Source: Tistrella mobilis KA081020-065 (GTDB taxonomy: Bacteria > Pseudomonadota > Alphaproteobacteria > Tistrellales > Tistrellaceae). From it: DNA of 64,000 bases. Positions within the stretch are counted from its first letter, which is position 1. Each line of letters opens with the position of its first letter. Where the stretch lies: positions 3,454,001-3,518,000 of the forward strand of contig NC_017956.1 in the NCBI RefSeq assembly GCF_000264455.2, given 5' to 3'. Shown here in pieces: positions 8,399 through 17,479 of this stretch. The position numbers and the translations under genes are program-made. The notes beneath the pieces were generated by a model. That model ran no database searches. It was not told where the DNA came from and saw only the letters and a program-made list of their open reading frames with translations.

Positions 8399-8540
8399 CG
8401 CTCTTGCGGCAGAGCGGTCAGGCGCCGTAAGGTGCCCCGGCACCCCCGCGGCCCGCACCCAGGACGCCCCCGGCCAACGCCCGGGTGGCACGACCGACGG
8501 ACGGCGGTTTCGGAACGACTTCAATCCTCTGGCGTCATCC

Positions 8541-9752
8541 ATGCTCAATCCCCGGCTCGCCGCGCTCACCGACTACCCGTTCCGGCGCCTGGACGCGCTG
8601 ATCGCCGGCGCCGAGCCGCCGGACGGGATCACCCGGCTGATGATGTCGCTGGGGGAGCCGCAGGGTGGCGCCCCGGCCCTGATTGCCGAGATCGTGGCGG
8701 CAGAGGCGGCGGGTTTCGGGAAGTATCCGGCCGTGGCCGGCACGCCGGATCTGCGCCGGGCGATCGCCGCCTGGGCCACCCGCCGCTACGGCCTGCCCGA
8801 CGGCTTTCTCGACCCCGAAACCTCGGTCCTGGCCGCGGCCGGCACCCGCGAGGCGCTGTTCGCTACCCTTCAGGCGGTGACACCCGAGGTGAAGGACGGC
8901 GTGCGCCCGGTGGTGCTGATGCCCAACCCCTTCTACCAGGTCTATGCCGGCGGGGCGGTGATGGCGGGGGCCGAGCCGGTCTTCGTGCCGGCGACCGCAG
9001 AGACCGGCTTCCAGCCGGATCTGGCGGCGGTCTCGCCCGATCTCTGGCGGCGCGCCTCGGCCGCCATCGTCTGCTCCCCCGCCAACCCGCAGGGCACGGT
9101 GCTGAGCGAGGCGGCGATGCTGGATCTGATCCGCCTGGCGCGTGCGCATGACGCGGTGCTGATCGCCGATGAATGCTATTCCGAAATCTGGGTCGAAACC
9201 CCGCCCCCGGGCCTGCTGGAAGTGGCGGCGAAACATGGGCTGGGCCTCGACAATCTGCTGGTCATGAATTCGCTGTCCAAGCGCTCGGGCGCGCCGGGGT
9301 TGCGCGCCGGCTTCATCGCCGGCGATCCGAAGCTGATCGCCGGCCTGCTGCGCATGCGCACCTATTCGACCGGCTTCCTGTCGCCGCCGCTGATGGCCGC
9401 CGCCACCGCACTCTGGGCCGACGAGGCCCATGTCGAGATCAACCGCACCCGCTATCGAGCCTCGATGGCCGCGGCCGAGCGGATCCTGGGCCCGGCCTTC
9501 GGCTGGACCATGCCGGCCGGCGGCTTCTTCGCCTGGGCCGATGTGGGCGATGGCGAGGCGGCCGCGCGCCGGCTGTGGGCCGAGGCCGGTGTCAAGGTCC
9601 TGCCCGGCGCCTATCTTTCCCGCGAGGGCGATCCGGCCCATGGCTTCGCCCCCGACAATCCCGGCGCCCGCTATGTCCGCATCGCGCTGGTCCACGCACC
9701 GGATGTCGTCGAGGAGGGGCTGACCCGCATCGCCCGCACCCTCGCCGGCTGA
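8541..9752 (+). CDS. DapC-like pyridoxal-phosphate aminotransferase
   Basis: A 403-residue fold-type-I aminotransferase. It carries the PLP aspartate D210 ([12 protein letters not shown]), the Schiff-base lysine K247 in [16 protein letters not shown] and SPANPQGT for substrate carboxylate binding. The SLSKRS-PGLRAGF context is typical of succinyldiaminopimelate transaminases (DapC) of the lysine and peptidoglycan-precursor pathway. Other class I/II aminotransferases of similar length are possible. It precedes ftsK by about 70 bases on the same strand and may be cotranscribed with it. Confidence 0.75.
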   Translation: MLNPRLAALTDYPFRRLDALIAGAEPPDGITRLMMSLGEPQGGAPALIAEIVAAEAAGFGKYPAVAGTPDLRRAIAAWATRRYGLPDGFLDPETSVLAAAGTREALFATLQAVTPEVKDGVRPVVLMPNPFYQVYAGGAVMAGAEPVFVPATAETGFQPDLAAVSPDLWRRASAAIVCSPANPQGTVLSEAAMLDLIRLARAHDAVLIADECYSEIWVETPPPGLLEVAAKHGLGLDNLLVMNSLSKRSGAPGLRAGFIAGDPKLIAGLLRMRTYSTGFLSPPLMAAATALWADEAHVEINRTRYRASMAAAERILGPAFGWTMPAGGFFAWADVGDGEAAARRLWAEAGVKVLPGAYLSREGDPAHGFAPDNPGARYVRIALVHAPDVVEEGLTRIARTLAG

Positions 9753-9825
9753 CCGCCGCCGCCTTCCGCCACCGTCCCGCTCCCTCGTGGACATCCCGTC
9801 TTCCAGACACGATCAGCCGAGACCC

Positions 9826-12243
9826 ATGGCCGCACGCTCGACCGGAACCGATCGGACGACCCGCTTCCTGCCCGCCGGGGCTGCCGGCCTTGCCCAGCGC
9901 CTGACCCGCGCCGCCGGCGGGCTGGTCCTGGCGGTGATCGCGATCTGCCTGATCCTGGCCCTGGCGAGCTATGACCAGAACGATCCGTCGCTGAACCACA
10001 CGGCGGAATTCCCCATCGTCGCCAATGTGATGGGCATGGCCGGCGCCTATTTTGCCGACATGTCCCTGCAGGCGCTGGGTCTGGGGGCGGTGATCCTGCC
10101 GATGGTGATGCTCGGCTGGTCATGGCGGCTGATGCGCGGCCGCGGCCTGCCGATGCTGTGGCTGAACCTGACCGTGCTGCCCGTCGCCCTGGTCGCGACC
10201 GCGGGCCTTGCGGCCGCCTTTGGCCGGCCGGAAGGCTGGCCGCTGGAAAGCGGGCTCGGCGGGGTGGTGGGCATGCTGCTCTATGCCCGGCTCACCGCCG
10301 TCACCGGCGTCGGCCCCTATCTCGTCATCACCCTGGGGCTGGCGCTCGGCGGCATGCTGGCGGCGGCCGGCATGGGGCTGGGCGACTGGCGCAGCATCGG
10401 CCGGGGCATCGGCTCCGCCGGCGGCCTGGCCGGCCGGGGCGGCAGCCGGCTGGCCGGCCTGTTGCGGCGGCGCCATGCTGCGGCAGACGACACACCAGAG
10501 GCCCGCGGGCGCCCCGCGCGCGGTCAGGCCGCCCGCCGGACCGCCGAGCCGCGGTTCGACGACGATGCAGCACCGGTCGCCGCCCCGCCCCGGCGCCGTG
10601 CCCCAGAACCCGCCGAGGCCCCGGCCGCCGGCGGTCCGCGGATCGGCGCGCCCCGGCGCAATGTCGAGGCGGCCGCCGCCGAGGCCCGCCGCCGCAACCC
10701 GCTCAACCTGGACGAGGCGTCCAACTACCGGCTGCCGGCCCTGGATCTGCTGGCGCTGGCGCCGCGCGGCGGCACCGGCAGCCAGGATCCCGGGCTTCTG
10801 GCCGAACAGGCCCGGGCGCTGGAAGGCGTGCTCGACGATTTCGGCGTCAAGGGCCGCATCGTCGAGGTCCGCCCCGGCCCGGTGGTCACGCTGTTCGAGC
10901 TGGAACCGGCGCCCGGCATCAAATCGTCGCGCGTGATCAGCCTGGCCGACGACATCGCCCGCTCGATGAGCGCGATATCGGCCCGCGTCGCGGTCATTCC
11001 GGGGCGCAACGCCATCGGTATCGAGCTGCCCAACCCGAAGCGCGAGATGGTCTTCCTCCGCGAGCTGCTGGCGAGCGAGGCCTACGAGGTCACCGCCTCG
11101 CGGCTGGCGCTGGCGCTCGGCAAGGATATCGGCGGCGCGCCGGTGATCGCCGATCTTGCCCGCATGCCCCATCTTCTGGTCGCCGGCACCACCGGCTCGG
11201 GCAAGTCGGTCGCGATCAACACCATGATCCTGTCGCTGCTCTACCGGCTGTCGCCCGACCAGTGCAAGTTCATCATGATCGACCCCAAAATGCTGGAGCT
11301 GTCGGTCTATGAGGGCATCCCGCATCTGCTGGCACCGGTGGTGACCGAGCCGGGCAAGGCGGTGGTGGCGCTGAAATGGGCGGTGCGCGAGATGGAAGGC
11401 CGCTACCGTGCCATGTCGAACCTGGGCGTGCGCAATATCGGCGGCTACAACAAGCGCGTCGCCGAGGCCCGCGACGCCGGCGAGATCCTGACCCGCACCG
11501 TTCAGACCGGCTTCGACCCCGAAACCGGCAAGCCGATCTTCGAGGAACAGACCCTCGAGACCGAGCCCATGCCTTATATCGTGGTCGTGGTCGACGAGAT
11601 GGCCGATCTGATGCTGGTGGCCGGCAAGGACATCGAAGCGGCGATCCAGCGCCTGGCCCAGATGGCCCGTGCCGCCGGCATCCATCTGATCATGGCCACC
11701 CAGCGCCCCTCGGTCGACGTGATCACCGGCACGATCAAGGCCAATTTCCCCACCCGCATCTCTTTCCAGGTCACCAGCAAGATCGACAGTCGCACCATTC
11801 TGGGCGAGCAGGGTGCCGAGCAGCTGCTGGGCCAGGGCGACATGCTGCACATGGAAGGCGGCGGACGGATCACCCGCGTCCACGGCCCCTTCGTCTCGGA
11901 TGAAGAGGTGGAGAAGGTGGTCCGGGCTCTTAAAGAACAGGGTGCGCCCACCTACATCGAAGCGGTGACCGACGATCCGGAGCTTGCCTCCGGCAGCACC
12001 GCCGACATCATACAGGGTGGTGGGGCCGGAGGCGGCGGTGGCGAGGACGATCTCTACGATCAAGCCCTTGCCGTCGTGCTTCGCGAGCGCCGGGCCTCGA
12101 CCAGCTTCATCCAGCGCCACCTGCAGATCGGCTACAACCGGGCGGCGCGGCTGATCGAGCGCATGGAGAACGAAGGCGTCGTCAGCCGCGCCGATCGCAC
12201 CGGCCGCCGGGAGGTACTGCTCGGCGAGCCCCGCGACGACTGA
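9826..12243 (+). CDS. ftsK: DNA translocase FtsK
   Basis: An 805-residue septal DNA pump that moves chromosome termini through the closing septum. The N-terminus has about four membrane segments (residues 25-190), then a short Ala/Pro/Arg-rich linker, then the RecA-like motor with Walker [10 protein letters not shown] near residues 452-460 and Walker [11 protein letters not shown] near 585. The C-terminal winged-helix gamma domain ([31 protein letters not shown] in pieces) reads KOPS-type DNA signals. The linker is far shorter than in E. coli, normal for alphaproteobacteria. ATG at 9826 was chosen; a GTG at 9787 is also in frame. lolA follows 25 bases later. Confidence 0.95.
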   Translation: MAARSTGTDRTTRFLPAGAAGLAQRLTRAAGGLVLAVIAICLILALASYDQNDPSLNHTAEFPIVANVMGMAGAYFADMSLQALGLGAVILPMVMLGWSWRLMRGRGLPMLWLNLTVLPVALVATAGLAAAFGRPEGWPLESGLGGVVGMLLYARLTAVTGVGPYLVITLGLALGGMLAAAGMGLGDWRSIGRGIGSAGGLAGRGGSRLAGLLRRRHAAADDTPEARGRPARGQAARRTAEPRFDDDAAPVAAPPRRRAPEPAEAPAAGGPRIGAPRRNVEAAAAEARRRNPLNLDEASNYRLPALDLLALAPRGGTGSQDPGLLAEQARALEGVLDDFGVKGRIVEVRPGPVVTLFELEPAPGIKSSRVISLADDIARSMSAISARVAVIPGRNAIGIELPNPKREMVFLRELLASEAYEVTASRLALALGKDIGGAPVIADLARMPHLLVAGTTGSGKSVAINTMILSLLYRLSPDQCKFIMIDPKMLELSVYEGIPHLLAPVVTEPGKAVVALKWAVREMEGRYRAMSNLGVRNIGGYNKRVAEARDAGEILTRTVQTGFDPETGKPIFEEQTLETEPMPYIVVVVDEMADLMLVAGKDIEAAIQRLAQMARAAGIHLIMATQRPSVDVITGTIKANFPTRISFQVTSKIDSRTILGEQGAEQLLGQGDMLHMEGGGRITRVHGPFVSDEEVEKVVRALKEQGAPTYIEAVTDDPELASGSTADIIQGGGAGGGGGEDDLYDQALAVVLRERRASTSFIQRHLQIGYNRAARLIERMENEGVVSRADRTGRREVLLGEPRDD

Positions 12244-12268
12244 GCGCCGATACGAGGAGTTTCCCCCC

Positions 12269-12949
12269 ATGTCCCTTCGCCTGTCAGGCACCCTTCGCCG
12301 TGCCGCTTTCGCTGCGGGTGCCCTCGCGGTGATCGCCACGGCCCTGCCCGAGGCCGCCCTCGCGCAGCAGAAGCCGGCTGCCGCTCCTGCGAAGGCACCC
12401 AATGTCGCCGCGGCTGAAGCCCGACGCGACATGGACCGCGCCGAAGCCTATCTGAACGGCTTCCGGCGTATGAAGGCGCATTTCACCCAGGTCGCAGCCG
12501 ATGGCTCGACCTCGGAAGGCACCTTCTACCTGTCCCGGCCGGGCCGGCTGAGGGTCGATTACGATCCGCCGGTCGATCAGCTTCTGGTCGCCAACGGATC
12601 GCAACTGATCCATTACGACCGCAAGCTCGATCAGCCCTCCTACATCCCGCTCAGCCAGACGCCCGCCGGGCTGCTGACCCGCGAGACTTTCGATTTCGAT
12701 GATCCGCTGCTCGAATTCGCCGGCTACGAGCGCGATGCCAATGCCTTTGCGATCACGCTTCGCGACGCCAAGAACCCGGATCTGGGCTCGCTCGCCCTGG
12801 TCTTCACCGACAACCCGGTGCAACTGCGCCAGTGGGTGGTGACCGATCCGCAGCGCGGCGTCACCCGGGTGACGCTCAGCGATGTGAAGCTGGATCCGAC
12901 GCTGGACAGCGACCTCTTCGTCTTCAATCGCTTCGCCCCGAAGAAGTGA
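12269..12949 (+). CDS. lolA: Outer-membrane lipoprotein carrier protein LolA
   Basis: A 226-residue periplasmic chaperone that ferries lipoproteins from the LolCDE complex to the outer membrane. Residues 1-32 form a signal peptide ending ALAQQK. The mature part has the LolA pattern AYLNGFRRMKAHFTQVA, GTFYLSRPGRLRVDYDPP, LLVANGSQLIHYD and later SDVKLDPTLDSDLFVF. A GAGGAG ribosome-binding site precedes the ATG. The ftsK-lolA order is conserved in alphaproteobacteria. A MATE exporter gene follows after 24 bases, so the three may form one transcript. Confidence 0.92.
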   Translation: MSLRLSGTLRRAAFAAGALAVIATALPEAALAQQKPAAAPAKAPNVAAAEARRDMDRAEAYLNGFRRMKAHFTQVAADGSTSEGTFYLSRPGRLRVDYDPPVDQLLVANGSQLIHYDRKLDQPSYIPLSQTPAGLLTRETFDFDDPLLEFAGYERDANAFAITLRDAKNPDLGSLALVFTDNPVQLRQWVVTDPQRGVTRVTLSDVKLDPTLDSDLFVFNRFAPKK

Positions 12950-12973
12950 CGAGGCCCGGGAAGTGATGGTCCT

Positions 12974-14320
12974 GTGACCGAGGCCGGCTCCGCGGTCGAC
13001 AGCCGTGCGATCTGGCGGATCGCCGGGCCGATGATCCTGTCCAACCTGTCGGTCGCGGCCTTAGGCGCCGTCGATACCGGCGTCGCCGGCCATCTGGGCT
13101 CGGCGGGCAGCCTGGCCGCCGCGGCGATCGGCGGCCAGCTGCTGTCGTATTTCGTCTGGTGCTGCGGCTTCCTGCGCATGGGCACCACCGGGCTTTCCGC
13201 CGGCGCGGCCGGCCGGGGCGACCGCCCGGAAGGTGCCGCCGTACTGGGCCGCGGGCTGGCGCTGGCACTCGGGCTCTCCGCTCTGCTCGGCCTGGGACTT
13301 ACCGTCACCCTGCCCTGGCTGCTCGCCCTGTTCGGCCCGGCGCCCGCGGTCAGGGACCTGGCGGCCGGCTATGTCCTGATCCGCCTGGCCGGCCTGCCGG
13401 CCGCCCTGGCCGTGCTGGTGCTGGTCGGCTGGTTCGTCGGCCGGGGAGAGGCAGGGTTGCCGCTCGCCATGATCCTGGCGACTAATCTGGTCAATGCCGG
13501 GCTCGACCTGTTGCTGGCCCTGAATCTGGGCCTCGGCCTCGACGGGCTGGCGATCGCGAGTGCCGTGGCGGACTGGACCGGCTGTCTGATCGGCCTTGCG
13601 GCCGCGCTTCGCACCCTGACCCGCGAGCGCACGCCCCGCCCCGGCAGACGGGCCCTGGGCGACTGGCCGGCCATCGCCCGCATGGCCCGGATCAATGGCG
13701 ACATCTTCGTCCGCACCCTGCTGCTGATCGGCGGCTTCGCCCTGTTCATGAGCCTGGCCGGCCGGCTCGGCACCACCCAGCTTGCCGCCACCGCCCTGCT
13801 GCTCACCTTCTTCAGCATGGCCTCGCAGGGGCTGGACGGGATGGCCTATGCGGCCGAATCTCTTGCCGGACGCGCCCTTGCCGCCGGCGATCTGGCGGGC
13901 TTCGACCGGGCCGTGCGCATGACCGGGATCTGGACCGCGGCGCTGGGCGTGCTGGCGGCTCTGGTCTTCGCCCTCGCCGGCCCGCTGCTGATCCAAACCC
14001 TCACCGATCTCGACGAGGTCCGGCGGGTGGCCGGCGATCTTCTGCCCTATGTCGTCGCCCTGCCGCTTATCGCCTGGGCCTGCTTCTGGCTGGACGGGGT
14101 GTTCATCGGCGTCACCTGGTCGGGCGCCATGCGCGATGCAATGCTCATCGCCTTCGCGATACATCTTGGACCGGCGCTGGTTCTGCCCGATATGATGGGG
14201 GCGGACGGGTTGTGGATCGCCTTCCTCGGCCTGTTCGCGGCGCGTGGCCTGGCGATGGCCGGCTGGTATCTGGCCCGTCGGCGTCGCCTCTCGCCCCAGC
14301 CTCAACGATCCAGCATCTGA
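12974..14320 (+). CDS. MATE family multidrug/toxin efflux transporter (DinF-like)
   Basis: A 448-residue membrane protein with twelve hydrophobic segments in two similar halves, starting RAIWRIAGPMILSNLSVAALGAVDTGVAGHLG in separate motifs typical of the DinF branch of MATE cation-coupled exporters. The first-helix aspartate of DTGVAGHLG is present. The start is GTG at 12974, 24 bases after lolA; no better ATG fits the conserved N-terminus. Substrate unknown. The open frame of the next gene extends back into this one, but its real start is likely downstream. Confidence 0.88.
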   Translation: MTEAGSAVDSRAIWRIAGPMILSNLSVAALGAVDTGVAGHLGSAGSLAAAAIGGQLLSYFVWCCGFLRMGTTGLSAGAAGRGDRPEGAAVLGRGLALALGLSALLGLGLTVTLPWLLALFGPAPAVRDLAAGYVLIRLAGLPAALAVLVLVGWFVGRGEAGLPLAMILATNLVNAGLDLLLALNLGLGLDGLAIASAVADWTGCLIGLAAALRTLTRERTPRPGRRALGDWPAIARMARINGDIFVRTLLLIGGFALFMSLAGRLGTTQLAATALLLTFFSMASQGLDGMAYAAESLAGRALAAGDLAGFDRAVRMTGIWTAALGVLAALVFALAGPLLIQTLTDLDEVRRVAGDLLPYVVALPLIAWACFWLDGVFIGVTWSGAMRDAMLIAFAIHLGPALVLPDMMGADGLWIAFLGLFAARGLAMAGWYLARRRRLSPQPQRSSI

Positions 14321-14376
14321 GCACGCCACCTCGCGGCCTGTCGCAGCGGCCGCACCAGCCATCGGAGCCGATCGCC

Positions 14377-15162
14377 TTGTCGAGCGCGCCCATCTCCTCC
14401 GGCCGCCGGCCGGTCATCGCCGTCACCGCCTGCATCAAGCTGGTCGAGGGCAGCCCCTCCCATGCGGCGGGCATGAAATACGTCGAAGCCGCGGCGGATG
14501 GTGCCGGCGGCATGCCGCTGATCGTGCCGGCGCTGGGCTCCGGCATCGACATCGATCAGGTGCTGGATCTGGTCGACGGCGTGCTGGTCACGGGCAGCAC
14601 CTCGAACGTCGCGCCCGAGATCTATGGCGGCCCGGCGCCCCGGCCCGGCAACAAGGGCGATCCGGCGCGCGATGCCACCACCCTGCCGCTGATCCGCGCC
14701 GCGATCGAGCGCGACATGCCGCTGCTCGCCATCTGCCGCGGCCATCAGGAACTGAACGTCGCCCTGGGCGGCAGCCTGCACCAGCATGTCCACGAAGTGC
14801 CGGGCATGATGGATCATCGCGACGATGCCAGCCTGCCCTGGGAAGAGCGCTTCGGCCATGCCCATCCGGTGATGCCCGAAGCCGGCGGCCTGCTCGCCCG
14901 GATCCAGGGCGGTGTCGCCCCCTTCCTGGTCAACTCCCTGCACCACCAGGCGATCGACCGGCTGGCCCCGGGGCTGCGCGTCGAAGCCCGGGCCGAGGAC
15001 GGTCTGGTCGAGGCGATTTCGATCCCCGGCCGCCGCTTCGTCCTGGGCGTGCAGTGGCATCCCGAGGCCCTGTGGCGGATCGATCCCGCCCATGACGCCA
15101 TCCTCAAGGCGTTCGGAGAGGCCGCCCGCGCATGGGCTGCCCGCGCCGAAGCCGCCGCCTGA
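14377..15162 (+). CDS. Gamma-glutamyl-gamma-aminobutyrate hydrolase (peptidase C26, PuuD-like)
   Basis: A class-I glutamine-amidotransferase-like hydrolase of about 261 residues. The catalytic cysteine C120 sits in AICRGHQELNVALGG and the His-Glu pair is H228/E230 in VQWHPE; NSLHHQAI is also family-typical. Members cleave gamma-glutamyl amides such as gamma-Glu-GABA in putrescine breakdown, though many remain untested. The likely start is TTG at 14377 with GGAG 9 bases upstream. An in-frame ATG at 14212 would overlap the MATE gene and add a non-conserved Pro/Ser-rich stretch. No other puu genes lie nearby, so the substrate is open. Confidence 0.82.
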   Translation: MSSAPISSGRRPVIAVTACIKLVEGSPSHAAGMKYVEAAADGAGGMPLIVPALGSGIDIDQVLDLVDGVLVTGSTSNVAPEIYGGPAPRPGNKGDPARDATTLPLIRAAIERDMPLLAICRGHQELNVALGGSLHQHVHEVPGMMDHRDDASLPWEERFGHAHPVMPEAGGLLARIQGGVAPFLVNSLHHQAIDRLAPGLRVEARAEDGLVEAISIPGRRFVLGVQWHPEALWRIDPAHDAILKAFGEAARAWAARAEAAA

Positions 15163-15185
15163 CCCCCTGCCGGATACCCTGCCTC

Positions 15186-15800
15186 ATGCCCCGCCTGCCC
15201 GACGATTTCGACGACGACGACGACCGTTTCGACCCCGATCACCCGCTGGCGGATCAGCCGGCACTGGCGGCGGTCGCCCGCTTCGCCCGCATGCTCGAGA
15301 CCATCCCCTGGTTCTCGCGCGTCGGCGACCGGCTGGACGCCGACGACCGGGCTGCGGCCGAAGACTACCTGTCGGCGCTGGGCTTCCCCGGCGCCGCGGT
15401 GGTCCCGGTCGGCGACTGGTACGAGGCGGCGGACTGCGCCGAGGCACTGGACATGCACTCCCTGTCCTGGGAGGAGGAGGAGCATCTCCGCGCGGTCGCC
15501 CATGAAACCGCGCTCGAGATCACCGATGAAGAGGCGCTCGACGTGGCGCTCTCTCATGTCGCCCATCAGGCCGCCTCTCTGGTCGGCCCGGCCGCCGTGC
15601 TGTCGATGCGGGTCGGCGGTCTGGACGACGAGGCGCTGGCCCGGGCTGCCGCCGGCCATGCGGTTCAGGCCTGCCATCAGGCGGCCCTGGTCCTGGCGGC
15701 GGGGCTGGGGGCCGAGCATCCCTTCGCGCTCAAATTCCGGCTCTACGAACGGGGGCGCTGGCCGGTCTCGATCACGGGAGAAAGCTTCAATCTGTTCTGA
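15186..15800 (+). CDS. Conserved-looking acidic hypothetical protein
   Basis: A 204-residue soluble protein I do not recognise. It begins MPRLPDDFDDDDDRF, an acidic tail-like start, followed by a helical Ala/Glu-rich body without signal peptide, membrane helix or cysteine motif, and ends with GRWPVSITGESFNLF. The ATG at 15186 lies 24 bases after the C26 hydrolase stop, so the two are probably cotranscribed. GC-rich third positions run throughout the frame, which supports a real gene. No function is proposed. Confidence 0.7.
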   Translation: MPRLPDDFDDDDDRFDPDHPLADQPALAAVARFARMLETIPWFSRVGDRLDADDRAAAEDYLSALGFPGAAVVPVGDWYEAADCAEALDMHSLSWEEEEHLRAVAHETALEITDEEALDVALSHVAHQAASLVGPAAVLSMRVGGLDDEALARAAAGHAVQACHQAALVLAAGLGAEHPFALKFRLYERGRWPVSITGESFNLF

Positions 15801-15957
15801 ATTTATAGATCTGCGTATGCCGATTGCCGGAAGGTGGCATGGCGGAGATCGCCGTGTCACTGGCGCCAGTTCGCGCCATCGGTTCAAATGGTGGGGTCGG
15901 GCCTGAATTCGAAACATCCAACCACGGGTCCGACCAGCCGAAAGGGGTCCGGCCCGT

Positions 15958-17373
15958 ATGGATGCAATCATCGATTTTCTCAACACCCTGCTCTGGAGCT
16001 ATGTGCTGATCTACGGCCTGCTGGGGGTGGGCATCTACTTCACCCTCCGCCTGCGCTTCGTCCAGATCCTGCATTTTCCCGAGATGATCCGGGCGGTGAT
16101 CGGCTCAGGGGATAACGACCGCTCGGGCATCTCGCCCTTCCAGGCGCTGTGCACCAGCCTTGCCTCTCGCGTCGGTACCGGCAATCTGGCCGGTGTGGCC
16201 GTGGCGCTGTATCTGGGCGGGCCGGGCGCGATCTTCTGGATGTGGGTGGTGGCGGCGATCGGCATGGCCACCGCCTATGCCGAAAGCAGCCTCGCCCAGC
16301 TCTACAAGGTTCGCGACGGTCATCGCCAGTATCGCGGCGGCCCGGCCTTCTACATGGCCAAGGGACTGAAGGCGCCCTGGGCGGGCTGGCTGTTCTCGAT
16401 CTTCCTGATCCTGACCTTCGGCCTGGTGTTCAATGCGGTGCAGGCGAATTCCATCGCCGAGGCCGGCGAGGCGGCCTTCGGCCTGGGTAAGATCTGGATC
16501 GGCCTCGCCATCGCCGTGCTGACCGCGATCGTCATCTTCGGCGGCATCCGCCAGATCGCCCGGGTGGCGGAGCTGGTGGTGCCGTTCATGGCGGTGATCT
16601 ATCTGGCCGTGGCACTCTATGTCATCGTGGTCAACATCAGCGAAGTGCCGGCCGCGATCGGCATGATCCTGCGCAGCGCCTTCGGTATCGAGCAGGCGGC
16701 CGGCGGCATCGTCGGCGGCATGGCGGCCGCCATGCTCAACGGCGTGAAGCGGGGCCTGTTCTCGAACGAGGCCGGCATGGGCTCGGCGCCGAACATCGCC
16801 GCCGCCGCAACACCCGATCCGCACCACCCCTCCTCGCAGGGCTTCGTGCAGTCGCTGGGCGTGTTCATCGACACCCTGCTGATCTGCACCGCGACCGCGA
16901 TCATGATCCTGCTGTCCGACCGGCTGGTGCCCGGCTCGGGCGTCACCGGCACCCAGCTCACCCAGGAAGCGCTGACCGCCCATATCGGCGATGCCGGTGC
17001 CTGGTTCGTGGCGGTGGCGATCTTTTTCTTCGCCTTCACCTCGATCATCGGCAACTACGCCTATGCCGAGAACGCCCTGGTCTTCGTGAAGGCCGACAGC
17101 GCCATCGGCATCACCATCCTGCGCTGCGGCACTCTCGCCATGGTGCTCTGGGGCAGCTATGAGAGCGTCTCGACCGTGTTCAACGCGGCCGATACTTCCA
17201 TGGGCCTGATGGCCGTGATCAATCTGGTCGCCATCGTCCTGCTTTCGGGCACGGTCGCGAAGCTCACCCGCGACTATCTGGAACAGCGTCGTGGCGGCCA
17301 GATCCCGGTCTTCCACGCCGCCGATTATCCCGAACTCGCAGGCGAGATCGACGAGGACATCTGGAGCCGCTGA
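15958..17373 (+). CDS. Alanine/glycine:cation symporter (AGCS family)
   Basis: A 471-residue sodium- or proton-coupled amino-acid importer of the inner membrane. The AGCS signatures are present: FQALCTSLASRVGTGNLAGVA, FWMWVVAAIGMATAYAESSLAQ, GIVGGMAAAMLNGVKRGLFSNEAGMGSAPNIAA in parts, and SIIGNYAYAENAL. About eleven hydrophobic segments are visible. The ATG at 15958 follows AAAGGGG. The 157-base upstream region holds no recognisable glycine riboswitch. An 18-bp tandem duplication starts exactly at its stop codon. Confidence 0.93.
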   Translation: MDAIIDFLNTLLWSYVLIYGLLGVGIYFTLRLRFVQILHFPEMIRAVIGSGDNDRSGISPFQALCTSLASRVGTGNLAGVAVALYLGGPGAIFWMWVVAAIGMATAYAESSLAQLYKVRDGHRQYRGGPAFYMAKGLKAPWAGWLFSIFLILTFGLVFNAVQANSIAEAGEAAFGLGKIWIGLAIAVLTAIVIFGGIRQIARVAELVVPFMAVIYLAVALYVIVVNISEVPAAIGMILRSAFGIEQAAGGIVGGMAAAMLNGVKRGLFSNEAGMGSAPNIAAAATPDPHHPSSQGFVQSLGVFIDTLLICTATAIMILLSDRLVPGSGVTGTQLTQEALTAHIGDAGAWFVAVAIFFFAFTSIIGNYAYAENALVFVKADSAIGITILRCGTLAMVLWGSYESVSTVFNAADTSMGLMAVINLVAIVLLSGTVAKLTRDYLEQRRGGQIPVFHAADYPELAGEIDEDIWSR

Positions 17374-17406
17374 TCGGGCGGAGACGGGTGATCGGGCGGA
17401 CATGGG
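17371..17406. repeat. 18-bp tandem duplication starting at the symporter stop codon
   Basis: Units 17371-17388 and 17389-17406 both begin TGATCGGGCGGA and match at 16 of 18 positions. The first TGA is the stop of the symporter gene; the second copy repeats that stop in frame 18 bases later. Confidence 0.85.
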
Positions 17407-17416
17407 GCAAAGGAAA

Positions 17417-17443
17417 GGCCGGCTTCCTTCGGGGAAGCCGGCC
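17417..17443. terminator. Bidirectional terminator between symporter and phaZ genes
   Basis: A perfect 11-bp stem GGCCGGCTTCC/GGAAGCCGGCC with loop TTCGG lies between two convergent genes. CTT follows on the plus side and CTTTCC on the minus side. Confidence 0.75.
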
Positions 17444-17479
17444 CTTCTGCCGTCGGATCTGTCAGGCCAGGAACCCGGA

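Noticed and set aside
14212-14376. N-terminal extension of the C26 hydrolase from ATG 14212
   Set aside because: It would overlap the MATE gene by 109 bases and add a Ser/Pro-rich stretch with no conservation; TTG 14377 has a better ribosome-binding site.
15801-15957. Glycine riboswitch before the alanine/glycine symporter (CCGAAAGGGGTCC)
   Set aside because: The GGAGAGA and CTCTCAGG halves and the tandem aptamer layout are missing.
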